From a bacterium (lineage in GTDB: Bacteria > Acidobacteriota > Polarisedimenticolia > Polarisedimenticolales > Polarisedimenticolaceae), in NCBI GenBank assembly GCA_024226515.1, contig JAAELQ010000317.1, positions 34,708 through 98,707 of the forward strand: DNA of 64,000 nucleotides, written 5' to 3'. A program made the translations under genes and the position numbers. The notes below the pieces were generated by a model. The model did no database searches and had not been told where the DNA came from. It was given only the letters and a program-made list of their open reading frames with translations. Shown one piece after another: positions 45,229-54,236 of this stretch; the first letter of the stretch is position 1; each line of letters begins with the position of its first letter.

Positions 45229-46077
45229 ATGAGGCGAAGCTCGATCGCAGCCGGACTCCTGGCGAGCGCGATGCTCCTGGGCGGCTCGGCGTGGTCCGGC
45301 GACTTCGGGGTCCGCTACACCACCGAGCTCGACCCGAAGAACTTCGCGCACGCGTCGTTTCTCGGCTCCGGCATCTACTCCGTCGACGGGCGCCTGATCT
45401 ACATCATTCGCATCAAGGCCGCGCTCCGTGTGCGTTCCGAGGATGTGAAGCGCTGGGGTTTGCGGGCGACCCTGCGTCCGACTCTGGGCTTCTACGACTT
45501 CAAGACCGGCGACGAGGACAAGTTCGGTCTGCCGAGCTCGATCGGATCGCTCAGTCTCCTCCCCGGCCTCGAGTTCCGCGTCCCGATCCGCGACAACTGG
45601 AGGCTCGACCCGTTCGTCGAGGGCGGCCCCGCGTGGGAGTTCGACGGCAACAGCGTGACGTGGATCTACGGCTTCGGCATCAAGAGCCGCGCCGAGTTCT
45701 CGTGGCTCGGCGGAAAGCTGCTGCTGTTCAACACGCTGCTCTGGGCCGGCAACCGCGAGAGCGACATCGCTCCGCGCGACGACTTCGCGGTGCTCGAGAC
45801 GAAGGTCGACTGGCGTTTTCCCATCCGCGGGTCGTTCTTCGGTCACCCGACCAGCCTCGGGCCGTTCGGCCGTTCGGAGGCGTACTTCGACGCGCTCGCG
45901 ATCGACCCGCCGGACGGCGCGGGCATCGAGATCGAACGGCGCTACGAGATCGGCCTCACCTGGGGCACGCGCGAGCGGGCGAAGAAGTGGAAGATCCCGA
46001 TCCCGCGCCTGGGCGCATCGTACCGCTTCGGCGAGGGCGCCGAAACGTATCGCATCGTGCTCACCTCGCGCTTCTGA
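45229..46077 (+). CDS. Probable outer-membrane beta-barrel protein
   Basis: The 282-residue protein has a signal peptide (MRRSSIAAGLLASAMLLGG, cleavage near AWSGD). Alternating hydrophobic/polar strands follow with many aromatic residues: LIYIIRIKAALRV, LRATLRPTLGFYDF, WIYGFGIKSRAEFSW. It ends in a terminal Phe (VLTSRF), the usual C-terminal signal for BAM-inserted barrels. No family recognised. Function unknown (porin-like or structural). ATG with AGGGTAGGCGG upstream. It is divergent from the XRE operon. Confidence 0.7.
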   Translation: MRRSSIAAGLLASAMLLGGSAWSGDFGVRYTTELDPKNFAHASFLGSGIYSVDGRLIYIIRIKAALRVRSEDVKRWGLRATLRPTLGFYDFKTGDEDKFGLPSSIGSLSLLPGLEFRVPIRDNWRLDPFVEGGPAWEFDGNSVTWIYGFGIKSRAEFSWLGGKLLLFNTLLWAGNRESDIAPRDDFAVLETKVDWRFPIRGSFFGHPTSLGPFGRSEAYFDALAIDPPDGAGIEIERRYEIGLTWGTRERAKKWKIPIPRLGASYRFGEGAETYRIVLTSRF

Positions 46078-46095
46078 CCCGCCAGAGCCGGTCGC

Positions 46096-48711
46096 TCACG
46101 GACAGGGCGTCGCGAGGACTCGTGGCGAACCGCTGGACTGTTGCCCCGGTGTTCCCTCTCCGCCGGCTCCCTCGCCGGTGACCAGATAGGTCCATGCCAC
46201 GCCGACCGGAGGTCGATCGGCATCCATCGTCGTGTTGGCCGGCAGGTCGGACTGCAGGCACGTTCCGTAGTCTCCCGCGGCAAGCGAGCCGGAGACTCCG
46301 CGGTAGAGGTTGAACCACTCGGCGCTGCTCTCCGCGGCGGCGCCCCACTGGAGCGTGACGTCGTCGGTAAACACGAGCGGTGTCGAACCCGTCGTCGAGG
46401 AGACCTCGCCGGGGACCGGAAAGACGTACGTCAGTCCGCCGTCCAGAACCGTCCCGGCGACGGACCACTGCGTGAGCACGTAGGGATCCAGACGGTCGTT
46501 CGGACCGCTGCCGAAGTGCTGGAACGTCAGCCGCACCAGGTGTTCCTCACCGGGGGCCATCGCGATGTTGTCCAGCCTGGCATAGGGTGCGAGCGCACGG
46601 AACGTCGTCGTCTGAGGGATCGCCGCCATTCCCTGCGAGCGGCTCCCCCCCGCGACCCATGCGTCGTACATCGTCTGCGTCAGAACCACGGTGATCGCGC
46701 CGTTGTTGAGAAACGACCTCTGCAACGGGTCCTGCACATTGCCGAAGACCAGGTCGATCGGTCTCTGAACCGGATGGATGTTCCGCGCGATCGCGACGTA
46801 AGTCTCGAGGACGCCGACCGGTTGGTCCACGACGAAGATGTTCTTCCACACGATGTTGTTGTTGTTCTTCGTGTTCGTCAGGGTGTTGATCCCCTCGGCG
46901 AAGGTCATGGGGTCCTGCACGGAGTCGAGCCGTGCCAGCAGACAGAAGTGCCCGGTGGCAACCGGTGTCCAGGCGAACTCGAGGACGACCTCGTCGCCGT
47001 AGGCCACCACACCGACCGGCTGGCTTCCGATGACGTCGCCGTCGGGAAAGTCACCGACCCAGTCGCCGTCCCAGTCGAAGGAGGCCGCGGCCTTCGAGAA
47101 GTAGGTCCTCACGTCCCCGAGCGTGAGGTCATCACACCCGCGGTTGCGCAGCCTGACGTAGAGGTAGTTCGTCGTGCCGACGATCGGATCCTGATGCTGA
47201 CCCACGAACAGCAACGACGGATCCGCGGCATTCCGAACCCACATGTCCTCGCTCATCCAGTACGGCCCGACCGAGGGGTTGGGTTCGGCGCCGTTGTCCG
47301 CGGGCAGATCCTTCATGAAACCGTCGATCCCCGTGTTGCAGTTCAGCCCCAGACCGGCCGGGTAGCCGTACGAAGCAAAGGGGACGAAACCCGTCACGTC
47401 CAGACCGAAGCCGTTGTCGGTCGTACCGTTCGTCACCGTGTGCACGCCGGCGCTCACCGGCTGTCGGATCCCGCAGTAGGACACACCGCCCACGTCCCCG
47501 ATCGCTTCGCACGGAGTCGTGATCGGCACGCCGTCGAGCAGCAACGAAGTGCCGACGGGGGCGGTGATGTTGATGAAATTGTCGAAGAACGTCGCGTCCG
47601 AGTGGAAGATGTACTCCCTGCGAAAGTACTCCGGTGGCGTGATGTTGATCAGCGTGGGGTCGCCGGTACCCGGAGCCGGATTGTCCCCGACGACGGCACC
47701 GGTGCTGAGAAGATACCGGTAACCGAGGAACGGCTTGTCCGCCGTGATCACGAACGAGACTGCGGAGGTGAGCTCCACGTACTCACCTGCGTCGAGCACG
47801 CTGCTGGGCATGATCGGCGGCTCGGTCTCGATCGACGTGGCGTCTTCGAGAGCGACAAAGCGGAACAGGTCCGGGGCGCAAGAGATCGGCGTCGTGCAAC
47901 CGAGTGGACGAGTACCCGTCGGCGCGACCGCGAAGCCGGTCGAGGCCAGCCCCTCGTGCATCAACTGCTGGAACAGCGTGTCGGCGGCCGTGAAGCCGGG
48001 CCCGACGTAGGTCGAGACGACTCCACTGAACACGGCGACCGGTTGGTCCGCCACGACCCTCCAGCCCGTCATGTCGTCTTCGGGCACCGACATGGTGATC
48101 ATCAACTCGTTGAGCCGCTGGAAGTACTGCCCCTGGACGAGCGTCGCCGAGTTCTCGAGCGTGCCCGTCTCGTCGAAGAGCTGGATATTCGTCGTCCCCG
48201 AAGAAGCGGCAAGCACGCCTACGAACGGTCCGCCTGAGCCGCTGCCCGGATTGAAGTAGGTGGCGATGCGGTACTCCTGGCCGAGCGAGGGCACGGGCAG
48301 GACCAGCATGGCGTCGTTGCTGCCGCCGGCGTCCTCGCCGTCGAAGACGAAGACCGCGACGTCGCTCGTGCTCGTGAGGTGGAACACCGGAGCGCTGCTC
48401 GTCAACGTACCCTCGGTCGGGATGTCCTGATCCAGCAGGACGAAATCGAGCACCTCGCCCGGAAGGACGGTCCCGACGTTCGTTCCGGTGCCGGCGTTGA
48501 CGATCGTGACGTCCGCGGAGATCGTCCCGGGATTGGCGACGCGGATACTGAACCAGGAGCCCGCCCCGAAACCGTTCACGAACCAGAAGTCCGTGCCGAG
48601 ATGTGTCTGCGCTCCCGCAGTGCCGGCAGCGATCAGTGCGAGCAGCGCCAGGCACAGGTGCCGCAGGCCTCGCTCTCGCCATCCATGAGTCGGGAATTCA
48701 CAGTCGCGCAT
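46096..48711 (-). CDS. Secreted IgGFc-binding-like protein with C-terminal FnIII-like module
   Basis: The 871-residue protein has a signal peptide (LRHLCLALLALIAAGTAGAQ). A beta-rich region follows with GTDFWFVNGFGAGSWFSIRV and PSLGQEYRIATYFNPG, resembling the IgGFc_binding domain of surface and secreted proteins. The C-terminal about 90 residues form a fibronectin-type III-like module with SSAEWFNLYRGVSG, PVGVAWTYLVTGEGAGGEGT and a closing SGSPRVLATPCP. That ending recurs in many secreted proteins of Acidobacteriota in my memory. ATG at 48711 has GGAGGG five bases upstream. The substrate or ligand is unknown. Confidence 0.75.
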   Translation of the reverse strand: MRDCEFPTHGWRERGLRHLCLALLALIAAGTAGAQTHLGTDFWFVNGFGAGSWFSIRVANPGTISADVTIVNAGTGTNVGTVLPGEVLDFVLLDQDIPTEGTLTSSAPVFHLTSTSDVAVFVFDGEDAGGSNDAMLVLPVPSLGQEYRIATYFNPGSGSGGPFVGVLAASSGTTNIQLFDETGTLENSATLVQGQYFQRLNELMITMSVPEDDMTGWRVVADQPVAVFSGVVSTYVGPGFTAADTLFQQLMHEGLASTGFAVAPTGTRPLGCTTPISCAPDLFRFVALEDATSIETEPPIMPSSVLDAGEYVELTSAVSFVITADKPFLGYRYLLSTGAVVGDNPAPGTGDPTLINITPPEYFRREYIFHSDATFFDNFINITAPVGTSLLLDGVPITTPCEAIGDVGGVSYCGIRQPVSAGVHTVTNGTTDNGFGLDVTGFVPFASYGYPAGLGLNCNTGIDGFMKDLPADNGAEPNPSVGPYWMSEDMWVRNAADPSLLFVGQHQDPIVGTTNYLYVRLRNRGCDDLTLGDVRTYFSKAAASFDWDGDWVGDFPDGDVIGSQPVGVVAYGDEVVLEFAWTPVATGHFCLLARLDSVQDPMTFAEGINTLTNTKNNNNIVWKNIFVVDQPVGVLETYVAIARNIHPVQRPIDLVFGNVQDPLQRSFLNNGAITVVLTQTMYDAWVAGGSRSQGMAAIPQTTTFRALAPYARLDNIAMAPGEEHLVRLTFQHFGSGPNDRLDPYVLTQWSVAGTVLDGGLTYVFPVPGEVSSTTGSTPLVFTDDVTLQWGAAAESSAEWFNLYRGVSGSLAAGDYGTCLQSDLPANTTMDADRPPVGVAWTYLVTGEGAGGEGTPGQQSSGSPRVLATPCP

Positions 48712-48835
48712 GCGGGCCCTCCGGTTGCTCAGGTCTCGAACGTTGGCCGAGCATAACAGACGACGGGGCGACACCCGTGACGGGGCGGGGTCGCGGCCGG
48801 GTGGCATCTCCGGACAGGCGACGTGGCTTCGGCCT

Positions 48836-51800
48836 CTACTCGCCGCGGTACGGCACGCCCTCGGTCATCCACGGCGGGGCCGGCTCGCCCAACAGGTGAT
48901 GGTCGAAGAACTGCTTCATCTTGATCGAGTAGTCGAGCTTGTTCGGGTACTGTTTCAGGTGGTGCGGTTCGCCGCGGTACTGCAGAAACACGACGCCCTT
49001 GTCGAGCCGGCGCAGCGCGAGATACAGCTCGATCCCCTGCTGCCAGGGCACCGCCTCGTCGACGTCGCCGAACTGGATCAGCAGCGGCGTCTCGACGTGG
49101 CGTGCGTGGAACACCGGCGAGTTCTCGATGTACTTCGGCAGGTCGGCATCCATGCTGGCGCCGATGCGACTCTGGCTCTGTTCGTACTGGAACTGTCGCG
49201 CGAGGCCGCTGCCGAGTCGGATTGCGCTGTAGGCCGAGGTCATGTTCGACACCGGCGCGCCCGCGACGGCTGCGGCAAAGATATTCGTCTGCGTCACGGC
49301 GTAGGCCGCCTGGTAGCCGCTCCACGAGTGGCCGTGCAGGCCGATCGCGTCGGGGTCGGCGAGGCCCATGTCGACCAGCTTCTGCACGCCGGGCACCAGC
49401 GCCTTGACCGCCGAGATCCCGGGGCGGCCGATCTCGAAGCGCACGTCGGGCAGGAACACGGCGTAGTCGTTGCTGGCGTAGAACGGAAAACTCGGACGAT
49501 GATTGATGACCGGTTCGTTGAACTCGTGCAGGCGTTGCGAGAAGAAGCGGTAGAAGTAGACGAGCACCGGGTAACGCTTGCCCTCTTCGTAGTTGCCGGG
49601 CTTGATCAGGACGCCTTGCAGCTCGACGCCGTCTGCGCTGGTCCACTCGACCAGCTCCGCTGCACCCCAGGCAAAGCGGGCCAGCTGGGGGTTGGCGTTC
49701 GTCAGCCTCGTCCCGCCGGCCAGCCGCGGGCCCGCGACCCACAGGTCGGGGAACTCGCGGTAGCTCTGGCGTGTGTAGAGCACGCGGTCCGCCTCCTCGG
49801 CCTTGGCCAGGAAGCGAAAGCGGCGCTCTTGCTCCACCAGGCGCTTCAGCTTCGCCTTGCTCGCGTTCGTCTCCCAGAAGCCGTCGTTCTTGTTCCGGTC
49901 GTGGTAGCCGTGGAGCAGAACGCGCGAGCCCTCCTCGACCCAGTCCGCCTCGTCGTCGAGATCGACGACCCGGTAGACGCGCCGCTCGCGCCGCCCCTCC
50001 CCGCCGGTCAGGTTCCGCGGAGGATCGTCGCCGGTCGAAAAGCGCCACACGTCGAACTTGTCGTAGATCAGCAGCCCGCGGTCGCCCTCGACCCAGTCGG
50101 CGATGCCGTACCCCGGATCGGACTGCGGATAGTCGTCATCCTCGTCGGCGAACGGCACGTCGAGTCCCTCGGTCAGATTGCGCGTCGAACCGTCGTCGGC
50201 ATCCCACAGGTACCAGTGCGGGTCGCGCCAGTAGGCGACGTAGCGGCCGTCGGGTGACAGCTCCGCGGTCGAGCCACGCAGCTTCGTCGCGACGAGCGTG
50301 CGTTCTCCCGTTCGCAGGTCGACGTGGTACGCGTCCGAGTACCACCCGTCCCAGGTCCTCAGCTTCAGATACGGCTGGCTGGAGGCCGCCAGCGCGGCTC
50401 GCGCGTTGTCGTGCGGCCAGACGTCGGGCAGCTCGCGATCCGCCAGCCGCACGACCTTGCCCGAGTCCACGTGTGCCACCGCGAGGTAGACGCGGTCTTT
50501 TTCGACCTCGTCCCACATGACCTTCTGGTTGGGTACGATCAGCGGGTCATCACCATGCCACACGTCCAGACCTCGCTCGTCCAGCAAAGTCTCGACGTCG
50601 TACGGGTCATAGGCTTCATCGTCCTCGGGCTCCGGCTCTCCCGCTTCTTTGCGCGCCTCTTCTTGCTCCTTGCGCTCGCGTTCCTCGCGCTGCTCCTGCT
50701 TGCTCTCGAGGCGTCGCTCTTCACGAACCGGGTCGATCCACGCATAGCCGAAGAACAACCGCTCGCCGTCGCGGCTCCAGGTCAGGTCGTTAGTCGACGG
50801 GATGCGCCAACCGTCCGGGGCCTTCGCGCTCGTCGCCAGCCGCTTCGGCTTGCCGCCCTTCGAGCCGTCCCAGAACCAGACGTCCGCCGGGCCGGGGTCG
50901 TGCAGGTCGTCGTCCACCGCGGCGACGAAGCCGAGCCGGCTCGACTCGTCGGCCCAGGTCAACTGCGTGTAACGCCCGGTCTCCGCGCGGTGCAGCTCGA
51001 TGCCCCGGGACGGATCTCCGCCCAGGTCGCGCGCGTAGATTCCGTTGTCGGTGCCGAACGGTCCCGCGGCGGCGTAGACCAGGAAGCGCGAGGGCTCGTC
51101 GATCGTGTACTCCGCCACGTGTTGGATCTCGACGTCCTTGCCGCTGCGGAGGTCGCGCAGGACCAGCCTGGTGCCCAGCGGGCGTTCCTCGTCGTCCTCC
51201 GGCTCGGCTTCCTTCTCCTCGACTGCCTGCTCCTCCGCGGCGTCCGGCGCGGCGTCCCCTTCTTCCTCTTCTTCTGCGCGCGGCTCGTGGTGCTTCCAGA
51301 CGATCCAGCGTCCGTCCTCGCTGAGCTCGAACGACTCGATCTCCTCGACGCGCGTCTCGACGCCGTCGGCCAGCGAGACGTACGACAATCCGTTGCGAGG
51401 CCCGTCGTCGTCCTCGCCCTCGCCGTTCTTCGCGGCGACCTCGTCGCGTTCTTTCTGCGTCGGCAGGATCGTCGCCGCCATCCATCTCGAGTCGGAGGAG
51501 AGCTCCGGGGCGGAGCCGCGCTCGATCCTGTGCTCCGCGCCGCCGTCGACCGCGCGCGCGACCGCCTCACCTTCCCCACGATCCGGCCGCAGCGTGTAGG
51601 CGATCCAGCCGCCGTCCTTCGAGATCGACGCGTTCTCGATCTGCCGGAACTTCATCAACTCGCCGAACGTCAGCGGTTCCGTCCCGCTCGGCGCTACCCT
51701 CTGCAGCACGGCCTCGAACCGCGGTTTCCCATGGCGCTCGAGGTAGTAGGTCAGCTCCGAGCCGTCCTCGGAAAACGACAGCCTCCATTCGTTCGTGGCG

Positions 51801-52234
51801 GCGTCGGGGATCAGCTCCGCCGTGTGCTCGTCGGCCGGAAACGACTGGGTCAGTGCGGTGCCCGGCCCGGCCGTGGTTCCGCCGTAATCCGTGATCTCGT
51901 CGGGGGTTCCATCGAGATGCCGGTGATCGTGCTTCAGCTCGAGGCCCTCGGCCGTGCGCCTCAGGATCCACGTACGCGACGCGTCCTCTCCGACGCGGAA
52001 CGGGATCCGCAGCTCGCGCTTCTTGCAGCTCTCGACGATCGCGACCAGCGTCTTGCCGCGAAAGGCCTCGCCGGGATCTTCGGGGAAGATCGCCCGGCCC
52101 TCGAAGCGCGCGCCGCACATCGCCCGCAGGCGTTCGAAGAACCGTTCATGGTCTTCCGGCCCTCCGAACGACGGCCCCGTCGTGCCGAGCAGCAGCGCAA
52201 CGAGCACGAGCATTCCTCGCCTGACGGTTCTCAT
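48836..52234 (-). CDS. S9-family prolyl oligopeptidase-like peptidase, exported
   Basis: The 1132-residue protein has a signal peptide (MLVLVALLLGTTGPSFGG) and a long beta-propeller-like N-terminal part. The C-terminal alpha/beta hydrolase has the nucleophile in GLHGHSWSGYQAAYA, the acid in IQFGDVDEAVPW and the His in YRGEPHHLKQY, which is a complete Ser-Asp-His triad. Two highly charged inserts (EEEEEG-rich near residue 320; ERKEQEEARKEAGE-rich near 530) lengthen the propeller beyond the usual 600-800 residues. It probably cuts short peptides in the periplasm. It follows the SecA-like gene after 18 bases on the same strand. Confidence 0.85.
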   Translation of the reverse strand: MRTVRRGMLVLVALLLGTTGPSFGGPEDHERFFERLRAMCGARFEGRAIFPEDPGEAFRGKTLVAIVESCKKRELRIPFRVGEDASRTWILRRTAEGLELKHDHRHLDGTPDEITDYGGTTAGPGTALTQSFPADEHTAELIPDAATNEWRLSFSEDGSELTYYLERHGKPRFEAVLQRVAPSGTEPLTFGELMKFRQIENASISKDGGWIAYTLRPDRGEGEAVARAVDGGAEHRIERGSAPELSSDSRWMAATILPTQKERDEVAAKNGEGEDDDGPRNGLSYVSLADGVETRVEEIESFELSEDGRWIVWKHHEPRAEEEEEGDAAPDAAEEQAVEEKEAEPEDDEERPLGTRLVLRDLRSGKDVEIQHVAEYTIDEPSRFLVYAAAGPFGTDNGIYARDLGGDPSRGIELHRAETGRYTQLTWADESSRLGFVAAVDDDLHDPGPADVWFWDGSKGGKPKRLATSAKAPDGWRIPSTNDLTWSRDGERLFFGYAWIDPVREERRLESKQEQREERERKEQEEARKEAGEPEPEDDEAYDPYDVETLLDERGLDVWHGDDPLIVPNQKVMWDEVEKDRVYLAVAHVDSGKVVRLADRELPDVWPHDNARAALAASSQPYLKLRTWDGWYSDAYHVDLRTGERTLVATKLRGSTAELSPDGRYVAYWRDPHWYLWDADDGSTRNLTEGLDVPFADEDDDYPQSDPGYGIADWVEGDRGLLIYDKFDVWRFSTGDDPPRNLTGGEGRRERRVYRVVDLDDEADWVEEGSRVLLHGYHDRNKNDGFWETNASKAKLKRLVEQERRFRFLAKAEEADRVLYTRQSYREFPDLWVAGPRLAGGTRLTNANPQLARFAWGAAELVEWTSADGVELQGVLIKPGNYEEGKRYPVLVYFYRFFSQRLHEFNEPVINHRPSFPFYASNDYAVFLPDVRFEIGRPGISAVKALVPGVQKLVDMGLADPDAIGLHGHSWSGYQAAYAVTQTNIFAAAVAGAPVSNMTSAYSAIRLGSGLARQFQYEQSQSRIGASMDADLPKYIENSPVFHARHVETPLLIQFGDVDEAVPWQQGIELYLALRRLDKGVVFLQYRGEPHHLKQYPNKLDYSIKMKQFFDHHLLGEPAPPWMTEGVPYRGE

Positions 52235-52252
52235 GGTACGTCCACCCTTCGT

Positions 52253-54235
52253 CTATTCGCCGCGGCCGGAGAAGGCCAGCGAACGCATCACGTTCTCGTC
52301 CAGCTGGAGCAGGTCCTTGCGGATACGGAAGTGCCTGCGCTCGGCCGCGTGCTGCGAGCGCCGAACCAGTGCGCGAGCCAGCGCGCGGCCCAGAGCGCTA
52401 TGCGGCCGCACCTGCTTGCGCCCGAAGATGCCCAGCACACGTGCCGGACTCGAGCGCAGCAGCTCGTCCTCCATCGACAGGAACGTCTCGTACGAGCCGG
52501 GGTCGCCCTGCCGCCCCGCGCGCCCCCAGAGCTGCCGGTCGATGCGGCCCGCGTCGTGCGGCTCGGTGATCATCACGTGCAGCCCGCCGAGCTCGGCGAC
52601 GCCGTCACCCAGTTTGATGTCGGTTCCGCGCCCGGCCATGTTCGTCGCCACGGTGACCTGGCCCGATTGGCCGGCCTCGGCGACGATCTCGGCCTCGTGG
52701 TCGTCCTGCAGCGCGTTGAGCACGCGGCACGGGATCTCGGCCTCGGCCAGCAGTCGGGCCAGGTGTTCGGACGCAGCGACGGTACGCGTGCCGACGAGGA
52801 TCGGCCGCCCCTCGCCGTGCAGCGCTCGGATGCGCTCGACGATCGCCTCCCACTTCTCGTCGATCGTGGAGTAGACCCGCGTCGGAAGGCCGCGTAGACA
52901 CATCTTGCGGTTGGTTCTGATGCGCATGACGTCCCGGCGGTAGACGGACCAGAACTCGGCCGTCGCCTCCTTCGCGGTGCCCGTCATGCCGGCCAGCGCC
53001 AGGTAGCGCCGGAAGAAGCGCTGGTAGCTGATGCGGCCCAGCACCTCGGTCTCGGCGGTCAGCTCGACGCCCTCCTTGGCCTCGACGAGCTGGTGCAGCC
53101 CGCCCTCCCACGAACGGTTGGGCATGATGCGCCCCGTGTATTCATCGACGATCTCGACCTTCTCGTCCCGCACGACGTAGTGCTTGTCGCGCGTGTACAG
53201 ATGACGCGCGGCGAGCGCCAGGCGGACGAGCTCTTCGCGCCGCAGGCGCGCATTCCAGATCCCGCCGAGCTCCTCGCCGAGATCCTCCAGCCGCTCCTTG
53301 CCGCCGTCGGTCATCTCGATCCTCTTCTTGGTGAAGTCGACGTAGTAGTCGGCGCCCGAATCGAGCCTGTCGCCCAGCTCCAGCGCCTGACCGTATGCCT
53401 CCTTCTGGTACCGATTGTCTCCGACGCCGGAGATGATCAGCGGCGTTCGCGCCTCGTCGATCAGTACGCTGTCGGCCTCGTCGACGATGCCGAAACACAA
53501 TCCACGCAGGCGCAACTCGGACAGCCGCGCCTTCTTCCCGAACATGCGCTGGACGCGCGTCTCGACCGGTCCGGGGCGGCGACCGAGCTGCAACCGGTCG
53601 CGCAGGTAGTCGAAGACGATCTCCTTGTTCGTGCAGTAGGTCACGTCGCACGAGTAGGCGTGACGCCGTTCGTCCAGCTCCATGCCCTGCACGATCGTCC
53701 CGACGGTCAGGCCCAGCGCCTCGTACACCGGGCGCATCCAGTCGGCGTCGCGCTGGGCCAGGTAGTCGTTGACGGTGATCACGTGCACCGGGACGCCGGC
53801 CAGGGCGACGGTGCACGCCGGCAGCGTCGCCACCAGCGTCTTGCCCTCGCCGGTCCGCATCTCGGCGATCATCCCCTGCAACATGGCCCATCCGCCGATC
53901 AGCTGAACGTCGTACGGCCGCAACCCGAGGCACGACTGCGAGACGGCGCGGATCACGGCGAAGGCCCGGCAGACGAGGTCCGGCGTGAAGCCGTGCACGC
54001 GCAGGTCGCGCCGCAGGCTGCGTAGCTGCCACTCGCGCTCGGCGTCGCCCAGGCCCTCGATCTCCTTCCCGACCCGCTCGACGTTGCGCAGCATCGTGCG
54101 CAGCCGCATCTCGCGCAGCAGGTGGACGCGCCGCAGGTGACCCAGCGTGTTGACCACCGCTCGATCGAGCCCGGTCTCGTCCGGCGCCTCGCGTTCCGGA
54201 TAGAACCCGCGCGACTGCGCGAGGATGCGCGACAT
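52253..54235 (-). CDS. SecA-like ATPase, C-terminally short
   Basis: The 660-residue protein has the SecA motor: Walker A MRTGEGKT (128-133 core), VITVNDYLAQRDADWM, DEAD box IVDEADSVLIDEARTPL (252-255), a preprotein cross-linking-like region with EIVDEYTGRIMPNRSWEGG, and the second nucleotide fold with TNMAGRGTDIKLG and DRQLWGRAGRQGDPG. It ends soon after ERRHFRIRKDLLQLDENV, the first part of the helical scaffold. The wing, the IRA1 helices and the C-terminal zinc motif of housekeeping SecA (about 850-900 residues) are absent. The start overlaps or directly follows the stop of the M50 fusion (ATG at 54235 or 54244), implying coupled translation. Confidence 0.87.
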   Translation of the reverse strand: MSRILAQSRGFYPEREAPDETGLDRAVVNTLGHLRRVHLLREMRLRTMLRNVERVGKEIEGLGDAEREWQLRSLRRDLRVHGFTPDLVCRAFAVIRAVSQSCLGLRPYDVQLIGGWAMLQGMIAEMRTGEGKTLVATLPACTVALAGVPVHVITVNDYLAQRDADWMRPVYEALGLTVGTIVQGMELDERRHAYSCDVTYCTNKEIVFDYLRDRLQLGRRPGPVETRVQRMFGKKARLSELRLRGLCFGIVDEADSVLIDEARTPLIISGVGDNRYQKEAYGQALELGDRLDSGADYYVDFTKKRIEMTDGGKERLEDLGEELGGIWNARLRREELVRLALAARHLYTRDKHYVVRDEKVEIVDEYTGRIMPNRSWEGGLHQLVEAKEGVELTAETEVLGRISYQRFFRRYLALAGMTGTAKEATAEFWSVYRRDVMRIRTNRKMCLRGLPTRVYSTIDEKWEAIVERIRALHGEGRPILVGTRTVAASEHLARLLAEAEIPCRVLNALQDDHEAEIVAEAGQSGQVTVATNMAGRGTDIKLGDGVAELGGLHVMITEPHDAGRIDRQLWGRAGRQGDPGSYETFLSMEDELLRSSPARVLGIFGRKQVRPHSALGRALARALVRRSQHAAERRHFRIRKDLLQLDENVMRSLAFSGRGE

Positions 54236-54236
54236 G

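Noticed and set aside
46141..48237. A 698-residue open frame on the plus strand opposite the IgGFc-binding-like gene
   Set aside because: No signal peptide, motif or ribosome site supports it; the minus-strand gene has all three.
52253..54235. Housekeeping secA
   Set aside because: The protein is too short, lacks the C-terminal scaffold and zinc motif, and is embedded among adaptor and protease genes. A full-length secA is expected elsewhere.
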